Part shown: positions 34,972 to 46,336 of the stretch, piece after piece
How the letters are laid out: the number at the start of each line of letters is the position of its first letter
Numbering within the stretch: the stretch's first letter is position 1
Assembly: GCA_002633005.1 (NCBI GenBank)
Contig: NMRA01000141.1
Location: 128,194 to 192,193, forward strand
Reading direction: 5' to 3'
DNA from: Phoronis australis
Lineage: Eukaryota > Phoronida > Phoronidae
Length of the DNA stretch: 64,000 nt
The notes under the pieces: generated by a model
Told to the model about the DNA's origin: nothing
Seen by the model: only the letters and a program-made list of their open reading frames with translations
Database searches by the model: none
Translations under genes and position numbers: made by a program

Positions 34972-35089
34972 CGTGGGGGCCGCACCCGATAGGAGGCTGA
35001 GGGCTATAACCCCCCACCCGCCCCCCCCCCCCACACACACACATACACACACACATACACACACTTATTTCAGTGCTGCGCCGCCCATG
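34972..35089 (+). mobile_element. Short GC-rich hairpin element, family A (copy 2, expanded)
   Basis: The left end is degenerate (GTGGGGGCCGCACC), followed by GGAGGCTGAGGGCTATAACC. The right end TTATTTCAGTGCTGCGCCGC plus CCATG matches the other copies. A C-run and a (CA)n/(ACACAT)n microsatellite have expanded between the arms at 35018-35064. Confidence 0.65.
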
Positions 35090-35498
35090 TTTCTGTGGTT
35101 AATTTAGTCAGGCATTAATACAAAATTATACATCTTTGTATATTATAATTAATTGAACCTTTGGTGCCGTTTGATACTATTACATTCTTCAGTAAAATTT
35201 CAGAATGCAGCGACATTTACGAAAAATTGCTATACACTACTCCAAATTTCTGTCCGAAATTTGCAGATAAAGGTTTTCTGGTAGTTAAAAGTAGGCAAAC
35301 ATCTATCACGTAGCTTTGAAATGTAGAGTGGATAGCTCATCATAGTGGCTGCAGAATAGGACTTTCCATAAAAGTTTAGAAAGTAAAAGCAAGGAGTGTA
35401 GTATAATAGAAAAGTTCACTTGTGAGTTCACTGTAATCGCTACCACTAGCGCCACCAAGTGGTGAAGAAGTAACGGTCAAGTAGGAAGCGCGAGAACA

Positions 35499-35582
35499 AT
35501 GGGGAAGGGCACATTTTGCAGTGCGATAAATTGCACTAATTCACCCACTAAAACCAATAAGAATTATTTGTTAGTCAATGAT
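35499..35582 (+). pseudogene. Possible THAP domain first-exon fragment
   Basis: The frame opens MGKGTFCSAINCTNSPTKT, the spacing C-x4-C with a following Ser/Thr/Lys-rich turn that begins many THAP domains. The expected FPKD...W block and closing Cys-x2-His are not found downstream in any frame I could connect. It may be an exon whose partner is too far, or a relic. Confidence 0.35.
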
Positions 35583-35869
35583 ATTATACATTGTCTTTCG
35601 TTTTGTGGGTTCTGTTTACGGTTGGAAGTTAGACAAGTCGATCGCAGTCTCGGTGCGCTGTCGTCTGCACGGTGGTTACAGATACTGGTACTTTGTTGTG
35701 AAGGAACGTCTACTAAAATTATGTGTGAGGGAGCATCAGAATGGAATACAGTGGTTGTGATAGTGATGAATTGTCTTCCTTTCTTCTTCTTACCTGTGTT
35801 ATACCTACCGCGCACAAACCAATTGTCTGCACTGGTGGCAGCCTGGCATATTCCATAGTAAGGAATACA

Positions 35870-37180
35870 TTCAAAATTGTTAGGTGGACACTCCTTGGTA
35901 AAAGTTAGTGATCCTGATACATATATTGTATGTTATCGTAAACAAGAGATATTGCGATTGCTATGTTACGAAAGAAAGTGGATTCTAGAAAATGACAATA
36001 CCTGCGGTATGGTTGTCACGGTTAACATTCAATAACGAAAGAACGGAACAACTGGGTTGAGAAGCGGGACTTAAGGATAAAAAGCAGGACATTTGGATCT
36101 AAGCCAAAACATAAGGGTGAAATGTTCGCTGCAACACACAAAGACGTACCGACAGTGTTTTTTGTCAAACTGGAGATGATCATTTCTTTCAATATATTCA
36201 AGAGATATTGAAGTTTTCAGTCTGCTCACTGATAGTTTTTTCATTTACTTCTCGGTCGCATTTTGAATAGTTTAGGAGACCTTCTTTATTCCACTTTCTT
36301 GGCTACTCGTCTGTCGTCGGCTGCTATAACGCTACTTGTCTCCGATATAAAGGCCAAAAGGGTTCTGGGCATATTGATGATACTAGATCTTTAGAAAATC
36401 GTCTACATAATCACTGTTATTTTCTTTTACGTGCGTACGTCGGCTGAATGACAAATGATAAGAAAAATAATTGTTCTCAGAAAACTCTACGGTAGGGGGC
36501 ATATTTTGGCTGTACTAAACCTTGAAGATAATTCTACGTTTTGTCACAAGGTGAGGACCATCTAACGTTTTGGCATAGTGATGGGCAAACTTTTGTGTAC
36601 TATGAGCACACAGATGCAGCTTTATCTCCATGAATTTGGTATATTTGAGAATCTTGACAATTTCTCCTTACAAAGTGAGTTGCGATATTTGCACAAGCAT
36701 AGTTTCCGGTCATACCAAGTAACTTTGTTGTACAGTGTGCATTACTCGACTGGTTAGCTTAAAATCAATTTAAACTTGTACGTATTTTACATAATTTAGT
36801 TTAAATTTTCAGCAGCATTCATTTGTAGGGGTTCCTGTTGAGACTAGCCCGTCGTATTTTCTCTGGTATAGGTATTTTGATAGTCAGTGGCATGTATCAA
36901 GTCGTACGGCATTGTTTAGTTTAATAGGTGACACCTAGACAAGCTCAATTTTGTGAGGTCTTTTGATCTCTGGTGGACCAATTCCAGATTGCAAATTTTC
37001 TGTCATGGCTGGTCCGGCGGTATGATTGTTCACTGAAAGCCAGTTTTGGCCGGCACCTAGAATGACTAATCTATCTCGAAATTTCAACAGCATTCCGCTG
37101 GGGAGATGTCTGATACTTTCTGCTTGGGCCAACCCAGATTTGTTTTTGTCATATATTATAGAGAATGCATAGTTAGCACA
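35870..37180. other. Spacer, no supported gene
   Basis: No coding frame with domain or exon character. Short minus-strand frame at 36935-37132 is unsupported. Confidence 0.4.
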
Positions 37181-37185
37181 AACTC

Positions 37186-37700
37186 TGTTTACCCCGCTCC
37201 ACTACGGACCTTCGTTTCGGCACCACCTTGGTCCCAGGTATTGCACCGGCCCCCTATTTAGACTCGAGGTGTTCTATTTTTCTCGCCCTCCGTTTTTTTC
37301 GCGGACGCGGTGGGAGGGTGGCCAGTTTCGTACTGGTCTTGGTGACGTCAGTCCGTCGGCTCAACGGCCTGGGTGATGTCACTACGTGCAGGGCTTAATT
37401 TCACTCCCTCCGCCTTCCGTCGCGTATTCGGGTCTGTCGCCACCGAATACTCGGCTTCGCAGTAATTACCGCCTGTGTTTTGTCACTTTTTGCCCTTGTT
37501 TTGTCAAGAGAAAATCCCTGCACTCTCCGTTGTCTTTTTCTTTCTACATGTTGTTTCGCGGGCTCCCCCGCGGAATTTGTTTACAAATCGTTCATTACGC
37601 AAGACTCGACTGTCAACAAACGAACAAAACTTTTCCAGTGCATTGCAAAGTTCTGTGTTTTAAAACACAATAGGGAACAAAAAATAGTCACTATGTCTGT
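37186..37700. other. GC-richer, CpG-containing island of unknown nature
   Basis: Base composition shifts to higher GC with many CpG dinucleotides, CT-rich stretches and a short hairpin (CGTATTCGGG/CCGAATACTCGG at 37423-37454). Three plus-strand frames overlap but none carries a domain. It could be a promoter with 5'UTR exon or part of an LTR. No decision is possible from sequence alone. Confidence 0.3.
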
Positions 37701-39234
37701 TTTACTGATTCCTCTTTCTTTTGAGTCGGAAAATCGAACACAGTGACGTATTATCTCACCACGACACTACGATTTATGGGTGCTTCGGTTCGCATGTGCT
37801 CACGTTCTTCATAAATAGTACTTCTTCAGTGTGCGATCACCTGGTAAGGAAGATTTTTGGTCACCCTATACTTAATCATATTCAAATACGTTTTAGCTTC
37901 TCTGATTTTGCTTCTGTGAAAACACCGATAACACTGTTATAGTAAAATCTGTTTTTAACGACTCGAGGCCAAAGACACTGAGTCTGAGTGCCAGTGGCGG
38001 GAGGTTTATTTACAACGTCCCTCACCCTGTGTAATTTAATTTAACTTATTTTGCTTCAAGCCAAATCTGCTGCCTGTTTTGGTGTGTTAGATTTACGCTG
38101 TTAATGCCTAACGTAGCGAAACAAAGTCGGCACAGAATGATAGTTAACGATTTTTTACTCATGTGGTTAAAATCACTGTCTTCCAATTAAAAATTCTCGA
38201 TACATCCTGCAACTTTTATTTGTTAGCTAGTAATATCGGCTTCTGTCGGCCGTTTCCGTAACACTTTGTTCTTTGTGAGCAAATTCGGTTTCTATCAGTC
38301 ATTTCCGCGACGTGTCATGGTCGGTAAGTGGCAGTCTCGTCTTTGGTCCTTCTTTCAAAACGGCTTCCAATACTCCATTTTACGTTTTTTGCTTTTTGTT
38401 CTACAGCTTTCCATTCAGCGTTATACAGTCTCATTCGCTTTTTCAGACCTCAGGTCAATTGTACAGTGAGTAATATTGTTAGATGTTATTATTACTGCTG
38501 ATTTTGGGCACGGTTGTGATATTCATATGATAACAAAAATAAAAATCCAAGATGGTCGATTGCCAGCGTGCCAGTGTAATAGTGGGTGATAAAGTTAATG
38601 ATTTCTCCATTATTTTGCAAAAAAAAACATTCTTTAATTTGTGTATTGAGAAACACTTACACAATGTTTGAGAAGAGTGCATCTAAATAAATAGCTTCAT
38701 CTCAAAAAATCGAGCGGTGCAGGCTGATTATTGATGGTGTTAGAAATTGAGTAATGCTATTCGATGGGATGACAGTCTTATTATTTGTTTTCCAGGTTTC
38801 CGTTCACCCATCACAGTCACTACTCCAGACCACAAGTCAAGTTTACTTCCCAGTCGCACCTCCAGACCACAAGTCAATTCTACAGTCAGTTAAATTGTTA
38901 AAAAGAAACAGTACCAGCATTGCAGTGTTTTAGTGGATGACAAAGTCTTTGTTCAGTTCTATGTATTTAGCAAAACCTTACTTACTATTTCTTACTTTCC
39001 TCCAAGCCTAACTTCAATGGAGTTTTGTTATTTTAGATGTATTGGGCTATCCAGATAGTCCTAGCGAAGTCTTACCAAAACAAGAAACGCTAGTTTAATC
39101 ACTCAAATGTAGACCCGTCAAATGATAGGTGAAGTTGCCTTTTCGTGCTATATTGCGTCACCGCGAAAACCTAACACAAACAACAAACGGCCGATAACAG
39201 TTGTATTGAATAGCGGATTTGCAGCGACGCCATA

Positions 39235-39475
39235 TTGAAATTAGTTAAAATGGTGCATTGTGGGTGCTGTGGTCAGGATTCCGAAAGCGGCCATAGTAAC
39301 AAGCATAAAACGCGGTATGAGCGCGAAGAAAACTTACGGCGGATACACTTGTGTTCCTGGCTNCGCCATATTGTTCTTGCTTTGCCCCGAGTCTTTGCAA
39401 CACACGCGAAATCTTACTGGAGTTCTTATGGTGAATTTTACGCTTAAAACGTTAACACGATTTAAGGGATGGTAG
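39235..39475 (+). pseudogene. THAP-like fragment with an ambiguous base
   Basis: In one frame KKTYGGYTCVPG followed by an ambiguous codon (TNC, possibly Cys) at 39362-39364 resembles the start of a THAP domain. The later part, RNLTGVLMVNFTLKTL, lies in the same frame. The closing Cys-x2-His is not seen. A second frame opens MVHCGCCGQDSESG. The N prevents a clear reading of the first zinc ligand pair. Likely a relic. Confidence 0.35.
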
Positions 39476-40934
39476 TTGGATCGTGGAATAACTGTGGATG
39501 GACGAAGAAAATGTGAACTTGTTATGTTGTGCGAACCTGTGAACGGACTGGAACTGGAACTCGACCCGTTCTCACTAGGCCTGAATGCCGCAGGCATACA
39601 GGGGCGATAGTAGATCCCCATAAAAAGTTACTCATTTCAAAATACAGCAAATAAAATCAATTGAAACATGCATATGTGCGCATGGAGTTATAATTAGCAC
39701 ATTCCCTGACTCTGGATACAATTTAGTCTACAAATAACTTGAACATATCCGTGAAAACATCGCGGTTCGCTCGAGTTTCTCTCAGCGGGCGCTATTTTGA
39801 GGAAGTTACGTGAAATCACGCCTTTTGACGAACAAAAGGTCCAAGGGACACAAATCTTACATATTTCACTTGATATTTTCCCTTGCAATTGTGCAAGTGT
39901 CACGCGCCAGGTAACGCGCTTTCCCCAGTCTCGCGCTAGCCTTTTTCTCATACTCCTGACTCAGTTGAACTACATTGTGGTTATCGCGTGCGCGGTCCAC
40001 GTTAACAGTAACCAAAAAGTGGAGTTGGAATTCTTCGCCAAAGTCACCTGAATTCCCGTAGCTATGTTTCATCGAGGATATGTTTAGAAGCAGAAAGGAT
40101 CACTGAAGAAAATAAGCGTCTTATTAGGTGATAATTTTAGGCGTAAAATATATGTTTGGCGAGGTGAAAACTTAATCAGTGAGCGGATTTCGCCTAAAGC
40201 CCGATTAAAATACACGGGACGAAATTAGTGCGAATCTGAATTTCATTTGCCATAACAGCAATGCTTGTTTGGCATTTTTCACACTAAAAGATTAAAAACT
40301 AGAAGTAAACAACAGAATAAACTCTGCTACCGTATCGGGCAAATGGCCAAACGACAAGCTTTTGTCCCACTCGCGTTGACGTCACAGCTAGGTCTTACAT
40401 AATCTCGCGATATTGTTATAAACTCGCAAGAGGAAGTAAACAAAAAGCAAGCCAATAAGTCTAACAGTTTGTTTCATTTGTCAATTGATGGCGCTGGAGG
40501 ACTCAGATCGAGAGAAGCTCTTACCGTACTCTAGAAACCAAATTTACATGTGTTACCGCTCAAGATAGGCTTTTAAGCCCTTCGTTTACCTAACAGTAAT
40601 GGTTAAATCTTTCGCATGTTTTGGTGAGTAAGTAGTGCGTTATTAGCGCCTAACGTAGTGAAAAAATGGCATATAACGGTAGTGAATTCCTGTAAAGAAA
40701 TTGGAGTTTTTGTACTCACGTGGGATAAAGTCGCTACCTTCCAGTTATAATTCTCGATACACCTTGCAACATTCCTATGTTATCTAATATTGGTAGTATA
40801 CATATTCACATCAATTTTTTCTTTTCTGCATGATTATTACAAATGGTTTTTCATTAAGTAAGTCTTAAGTGCTGTGTTTGTACACAATGGTGTGTACATG
40901 TATTATTGTACCTCACAATTTCATTGTTTTTATT

Positions 40935-41147
40935 GCTGAGATTTCTGTACATGCCTGACCCAGTCATCCTTAGTGTGCACATTGCTGAGATTTCTGTACA
41001 TGCCTGACCCAGTCATCCTTAGTGTGCACATGTATTATTGCTGAGATTTCTGTACATGCCTGACCCAGTCATCCTTAGTGTGTACATGTATTATTGCTGA
41101 GATTTCTGTACATGCCTGACCCAGTCATCCTTAGTGTGCATATTCAT
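40935..41147. repeat. Minisatellite, four units of about 46-56 bp
   Basis: Four tandem copies of TTGCTGAGATTTCTGTACAT followed by GCCTGACCCAGTCATCCTTA and a variable tail (GTGTGCACATGTATTA or shorter) are almost identical. The open frame that runs through their last unit is not a gene. Confidence 0.9.
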
Positions 41148-41499
41148 GGTGAGACTTTTGTAACTACACTGAAACTATTTTGTGTACAAATGCTTCTTAA
41201 GACAGATTTTGTAAAAAAAAACATTTGTGTGAGCTCTCTTATTGTGGTACTGTTGCATAGATATGTCACACTGTCATCACGCTTAGTATGGAAATCTCTG
41301 ATTAAAATGGTTTTTTCATTAAGTCATTCCTGAGTGCTGCATTTGTACACAAACATGTATTATTGTACCTCACAATTTCATTAGTTCATTGCTGAAAATT
41401 ATTTACACATGTTGATCCAGTCATCCTTGGCGTGTATATTTATGATGAGACTTTTGTAAATACACTGAAACTATTTTGTGTACAATACAGTATTTTAAA

Positions 41500-42205
41500 T
41501 ACTTCCTTAGTTTTCACTTTAAAAATATCTGATTACCGTACATTATATTACGACAGAGTAAAATGTTTTGGAAAGAAAAAGTATTTGTAGTGCCTGCGAG
41601 AATCCCGCAGCCGCACATCCTGCCTAAATCTGACAGAAATTCTGATTGAAGCTTTAGAATGAAACGGTCTATTCAAGAAATATTCCTGTCTCTTGCGACG
41701 AACACTAATGTTCAATTAAACTTCTTGCTATATCCCACCGGCATTTCTCATACACTAGCTATTACCCGTGCGAAGGCTTCTTATAGAAGTTGACGGTAAC
41801 ATGACGTAAGATTAACTAGGATAATGAACGAAATGGTGATGGAGCTATAACAACATTTTAGCCGGGTGCCAGCGATAAGATGAAAAAGAAAACACCATAG
41901 GCTAATCGATGTTGTCATTAGTCTGAACGACCAATTAGTTGTCGAAGTAATTCGCTAAGAAGTGAAAATAACTTAATCTATACTTACAAGGACATTCACC
42001 TTAACTACAACGGCGCGTTTTGTCATTACATTTCCTCTAAGTCGTCCAGAATCTTTATATTAGTGTTTACACTGTTGATCTTAGTTAAAAGCGTTAAGTG
42101 AAACTGTTATTGCCATTTGTCAACAGGGATACGTCGGCAGAATGTAAAACGCCAACTATGACTTGAAGATGGTGTGTCTAATTAAACATCTATGATTTTT
42201 ACTTT
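41500..42205. other. Region upstream of the GPCR
   Basis: No coding frame or known promoter element could be assigned. It should contain part of a 5'UTR intron ending at the acceptor near 42209. Confidence 0.4.
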
Positions 42206-42377
42206 CAGCTCACAGAGGTTTCAACCAAGTAATCACGGACAAGTTAAGTCTACATCACTGGATTATAAATCGTGGACAATTGCACAGCAACACCACGAGA
42301 ACATTCCAGAACCTTGAACTGTTATCCACTAGTCAAACATGGCTGCTGCCAGATTTTGAAGACCACTTTGCGGAAAA
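42190..42377 (+). promoter_or_regulatory. GPCR 5'UTR with splice acceptor and upstream ORF
   Basis: GATTTTTACTTTCAG ending at 42209 is a strong splice acceptor, so a non-coding first exon probably lies further upstream. Within the leader, ATG at 42339 in good context (ACAAACATGG) opens a 6-codon frame, MAAARF, ending with TGA at 42357-42359. It is in frame with the main start 18 nt later, so the TGA also fixes the N-terminus at 42378. Such a short uORF could reduce or gate translation of the receptor. Confidence 0.55.
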
Positions 42378-43451
42378 ATGAAGAACGAAAATGTGCACGA
42401 CGTTTTTGATCTGGAACAGCGTGCTCACGACCTGCTGTCGTATCCTCCGTACTCCTTAATGCTGGTGCTGGGGTTTGTCGCTGTTGTGGCCAACATAATG
42501 GGTTTGATTGGAATTACCCAAGTAAAGGGCGGATCTAGTCCACGAGTGAGGTTGATACTCAGTCTAGGATGTTCGGATATTTTGTGCGGGCTAAGCAACG
42601 TTTTGTATATCGTTTTCAGAATCCTGATGCGGCCAATTGGAGATGACGACCCCACGTGGTGCTACACAGAAGTTTGCAAGGTGTTGGTGTACTCTAGCTA
42701 TATAGCAACGTTGCTCAACTTGCTAGGCATGGCGATAGACCACTACATAGCCATCATGCGACCCCTGCACTACACGACGCTCATGAGCAAGAAAAGGGCC
42801 ACTCTGATGATCGTCGCGTTCTGGGTTACGTCCTTCATTTTAGGATTTTCCGATTTCTTGATATCTATTCCCGTTGTGAGCTGCCGAGTGGATTTACATA
42901 AGACGGTTTACGATGCCCTCTATGCTGTTTGGAGTTTGACTCTGGTTTGTTTTGCCATCATGCTTTATGTCTATTTAAGGATATACCAGGAAGTACGTAA
43001 GCACCAGAAGCGAGCCCCAGTCAATTCAGACTTCCATAATAACAAAAAGGGGCTAATAACGACATTACTTATTCTTGGCACATTTTTCGTTTGCTGGGTT
43101 CCAGCCGTCGTCTTAGAAATTGTCTTCTATGTCATCGTGTTCGTGAAAAGTAAGCCCTTAAGCCAAGAGGGTCGCCTGGCTTTCTCTAGAATAGCTGAGG
43201 CTCTGTTGTACCTTAGTGTTCTGTCTGTGGTTAACGCCATTTGTGATCCCGTCATTTACATGACGCGAACGGCTGAGATTCGTCAAAGTTGCAGCAATTG
43301 GTCACGCCGACATTGTTCAGGCAAACTGTGTAACCGTTCCTCATCAGGGGCAAAACTCAATGGAACGAATTACGCCATAATTTTAGGTGGAAGAAGTCGT
43401 TGCTTTTCTAACGCTTCTCTGACGAAAAGTACCATGGATACGGTAGCCTGA
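42378..43451 (+). CDS. Rhodopsin-like (class A) GPCR, melanocortin/cannabinoid-cluster-like orphan
   Basis: A 357-residue, intronless seven-helix receptor of the plasma membrane that should couple an unknown ligand to G proteins. Helices lie near residues 26-46 (N39), 57-80 (D67), 98-122, 143-165, 178-202, 225-250 (CWVP at 239-242) and 268-294 (DPVIY at 290-294). Absence of the helix-5 proline and DP-x-IY in place of NP-x-x-Y recall the melanocortin/S1P/cannabinoid/GPR12 group. The helix-3 end reads DHY (121-123), with His in place of the usual Arg. Cys95 or Cys100 could pair with Cys169 in loop 2. The tail has several Cys (305, 313, 318) suited to palmitoylation. ATG context (AAAAATGA) and an upstream in-frame stop support the start. 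Ligand unknown. Confidence 0.95.
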   Translation: MKNENVHDVFDLEQRAHDLLSYPPYSLMLVLGFVAVVANIMGLIGITQVKGGSSPRVRLILSLGCSDILCGLSNVLYIVFRILMRPIGDDDPTWCYTEVCKVLVYSSYIATLLNLLGMAIDHYIAIMRPLHYTTLMSKKRATLMIVAFWVTSFILGFSDFLISIPVVSCRVDLHKTVYDALYAVWSLTLVCFAIMLYVYLRIYQEVRKHQKRAPVNSDFHNNKKGLITTLLILGTFFVCWVPAVVLEIVFYVIVFVKSKPLSQEGRLAFSRIAEALLYLSVLSVVNAICDPVIYMTRTAEIRQSCSNWSRRHCSGKLCNRSSSGAKLNGTNYAIILGGRSRCFSNASLTKSTMDTVA

Positions 43452-43827
43452 ATATAATGGGTCTCGTCAAAAATAGTGTGCTGTAGTGCGTGTGTCTTGC
43501 GACAGATTAGAGCTGGATTGTGTTTCGCAGGCACACGAATCTCGCAAAGGAAGCGAATGTGATTGCGTGCTTCGACTGTAATGCAAGCATGTCTGCATCG
43601 AGTGAGGTCTTGCGTTACCCTGAGGAACGCCGGGCTATCATATTTTACATGTTGTGTGCGCCACATAGCTCGCAAATACACGGTAAACAATCTTCTTCTC
43701 TCACGTACCGCTGGGGTTACTACCATTGCTCAGTTGTTTTCTTAAGACTTCTGCTTCTTTCACTAGGAACCACGATTCTGCTCTTTCGAACACATTCTTC
43801 ACTGTCCAGCGATTGCAAGGGTGAGGT

Positions 43828-44280
43828 CAACAACTGGTCCGACTTCAAAACCAGTCGGCTGGACTTCAAAATGAAATAGCCGGTCATCAAAGGTGTTGTC
43901 CTGACTTCAGATTGCAATGGCCTCGCCCAAAAAACTAGTTGGCTGGACTCAGACGATGGCTGGTGCTGCAACCAGTTGGCAGGTGATCAAACACAACGGC
44001 AGGACTTCCTCAGAGACTCGCTTTGAATGCCTCGAAGGATTCAAGTGACATCTAGTGTTTAGTTTTCGTACCCGTTTGTTTTGTTCAAACTCGGCGATTT
44101 GTGCGGCCATTGTGTTTGAACACCTGCCAACCCGTTTTTTGGGTGTGGCCATCTGGTTTTGAGGTACCGGCCAAACCGTTTTGAGGTCCGACCACCAAGT
44201 TAGAACACGGGCCATTGAGTTTTGAAGCCAGCTGGTTTTTGAAGTGCGAGCAAGTGGTTTTGAAGTCCGACCAATTGTTG
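43828..44280. mobile_element. Fold-back element with iterated GGTCnGACTTCAAAACCA arms
   Basis: The left end CAACAACTGGTCCGACTTCA and the right end in reverse, CAACAATTGGTCGGACTTCA, form the terminus. Both arms then continue as a series of about 27-bp units of the form (G)GGnnGGACTTCAAAACCA, giving at least five units in the right arm and three to four in the left. GTTGGCAGGTGTTCAAACAC and GTTGGCAGGTGATCAAACAC end the arms near the centre. It lies about 380 bp past the GPCR stop codon. The minus-strand frame over it is an artefact. Confidence 0.75.
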
Positions 44281-44284
44281 ATTC

Positions 44285-45685
44285 CCCCTGGATTTTATAC
44301 ATATTTTGTACCAAAAAACTGAATCGCGTGCGATGGTATCAAGATCAAGCCTCGAACAACACGTGACTCTTGTGCGGTTAGAGTTATGAAAAGAACTGCA
44401 GTCCATCAAAAAGCAGTTACTGTGGAAAACTGATTTCTGGTATCTGAGGAAAAATGCTGTTAGTAAAAAAGATAATGAGAAACGAAAACAGCCAATGTGA
44501 ACGAGCGTGCGGTGCGTGAGAGACGGAGGGGAGGCATGATCTGCTACGAAACAGTTAATGGTAGGCATTCTCACACGTCAGAGGTGTGAAAGAGGGCAAT
44601 TAAAACAATCATGGTTTTCGCGACCTTATTGCGTTTTCGCTTCTGGAAGAATTGCATCTTTTTAAGAGTCGCAATACCAAACGTTATAATTCGAATCAAA
44701 CAAACACAGAAAAATCAGTAGCCCCAACCGTGGTTCATGACTTTTCGGTGTTTGTTTGATTCACTGTTGGCCAACACCATCGTCTATATTTACTGTTGTT
44801 GCCAGTCTCTATAACTTGTCTAGCTGAGCATTGTCAGACGTGAAGCTGTTGTAACTCTGTTCGTCCGATCAGCCATTTCTGAGATACAATGCTTCGAAGT
44901 TTACCAAATTTTAAATTTTTCTTACTAGGTAATTCATCAGGTAAAGATTGTTGAGGCGTGCTTTTATTATTTGCTTGTTTATCCATAAATATTCGATAAA
45001 AGTCATTGGTTTATCCAAGCATACATTGATTGGGAACTGTAGTGCAGGCTTTTTGCATGCATTTTTCCGCTCTTGTTCTCTGTATATCGTTGACCTGCAT
45101 TACCAAAGTTCCATGTGCGTAGCAAAACCATATTTTATGTTTATGTTAACAACCAATGTTTGTGGGACAAAGATGACATGCTCCATTTGGATGGAATGAT
45201 TATCTTGATTGATATGTCAGAGCTGTCCATAACCAAAATAAGCCACAGCTCAGGGTCACGCGCTATAGGTGCCCATCTCGTCGCCGCAGGGGTGTCTCAA
45301 ATGTTATGTCAACGAGGCGGGGGGTGGTAGCTCAAAAATCGAAAATTGCGGCGACCATGCTGAGCAACTGCACTGGAAATTTGCGGGAAACTATGACGAC
45401 CGGGGACATTTATAACTTAGGGGCCCCAGGAAAGCTTAACTGAGCAGGCAGTGATAACCGTCATAAGTAGACTATGTGTTGTATTGCAAATGTTGTACAT
45501 GTTAATTATTGTGCATATACTCCTGATTGTAACAGTTCGTCAATAGTGTAAGGCACAAAATAAATGTATGAATGTCTCTGCAGTATGTTGTTATTATCCG
45601 TGGTAGGCGATTTAGACCTTGCTGTTTGGTGGTCCGAACCCGAAAAAGCATTAACCAGAAATTTGGGTACCCATATTTTAACAAA
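44285..45685. other. Gene-poor interval
   Basis: Frames on both strands at 44200-44574, 44948-45330 and 45502-45705 show no domain or splice-bordered exon. CATCTCGTCGCCGC and nearby GC-rich bases at 45265-45330 stand out slightly but no feature is assigned. Confidence 0.4.
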
Positions 45686-45688
45686 ATG

Positions 45689-45824
45689 TCACAATAAATG
45701 GTCAATTTTAGACCTGGACGCGCTACGCAGAAGTAGCTCCATCAGCTCGAAATTGAGTTCACGGAACATTGCCTCGAAATTCTCGATTACAGTTTCGTCC
45801 GTTTCGGAGACTGAAAAATGGGGC
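45689..45824 (-). CDS. Possible exon, acidic helix-like segment
   Basis: A good acceptor (AATTTTATCTTAG) at 45825 on the minus strand is followed by 44 open residues with SVSETDETVIENFEAMF and LNFELMELLLRSASRSK. These would form an amphipathic, acidic helix. Stop follows at 45689. The complementary plus-strand frame (45564-45833) is also open, so the case rests on splice context and amino-acid character. Family not recognised. Confidence 0.25.
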
Positions 45825-45989
45825 CTAAGATAAAATTCATTTTGTAATTGCAGGCGGTCTGGTACACATTGCGTCAGACGTGCGCAGGCCACTGTGCTGG
45901 TCCCATTGCACTGATCGCCTAGAACCTTTTGTATGCTTTAGTAATATATAGTTGAAACCGAACTGAGGAACTGGAGACCTGATTCAAAG

Positions 45990-46072
45990 ATCTAGCAGTG
46001 TGCCCCAGCAGGACTCGAATCCACGACCTTGAGCAAAGGCAGCGAAAATTTTCCCACTAAGCAACCCTGCCT
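45990..46072 (-). repeat. tRNA-like sequence (SINE head or tRNA pseudogene)
   Basis: On the minus strand GGTTGCTTAGTGGGAAAATT (A-box-like) is followed at tRNA-like spacing by GTGGATTCGAGTCCTGC (B-box match). The acceptor and anticodon stems do not pair fully, so a functional tRNA is unlikely. Confidence 0.4.
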
Positions 46073-46336
46073 CTTCAGTTCCATTTTTAGAGTCCGGTTC
46101 ATTTTTAGGGAAAATTCACACTCTGATTATTATGGTCACGTTTTGAAAGAGTGAGGCTTCGATGTTCCTGGTACACGGTCTAAAAATTAGGCATAAGCCT
46201 ACGTGTCGTAGAACTCGATCTGGGCCAGGGCCTGGCATCACTCGCCCTATAGTGGAAGCAGTTAGCTCGCTATTTCTAAAATTTGTAAATACACTTACAA
46301 GGTGAGGAATCCGTCATCCTAATGCCGTTTATTTGT

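Larger units (their letters stand above)
38100..41490. repeat. Block of diverged local duplications
   Basis: CCTAACGTAGCGAAA...TCTCGATACATCCTGCAAC at 38107-38212 recurs, diverged, at 40650-40770. GGTCAATTGTACAGTGAGT...GCCAGTGTAATAGTGG at 38454-38587 recurs at 38872-38937. CTGTGTTTGTACACAA...ACTATTTTGTGTACAA at 40873-41190 recurs at 41336-41482. The block contains a THAP-like relic and a minisatellite, described separately. Confidence 0.55.

Noticed and set aside
43949-44574. Minus-strand frames of 121 and 124 codons downstream of the GPCR
   Set aside because: The first runs through the iterated fold-back arms, the second has no recognisable feature.
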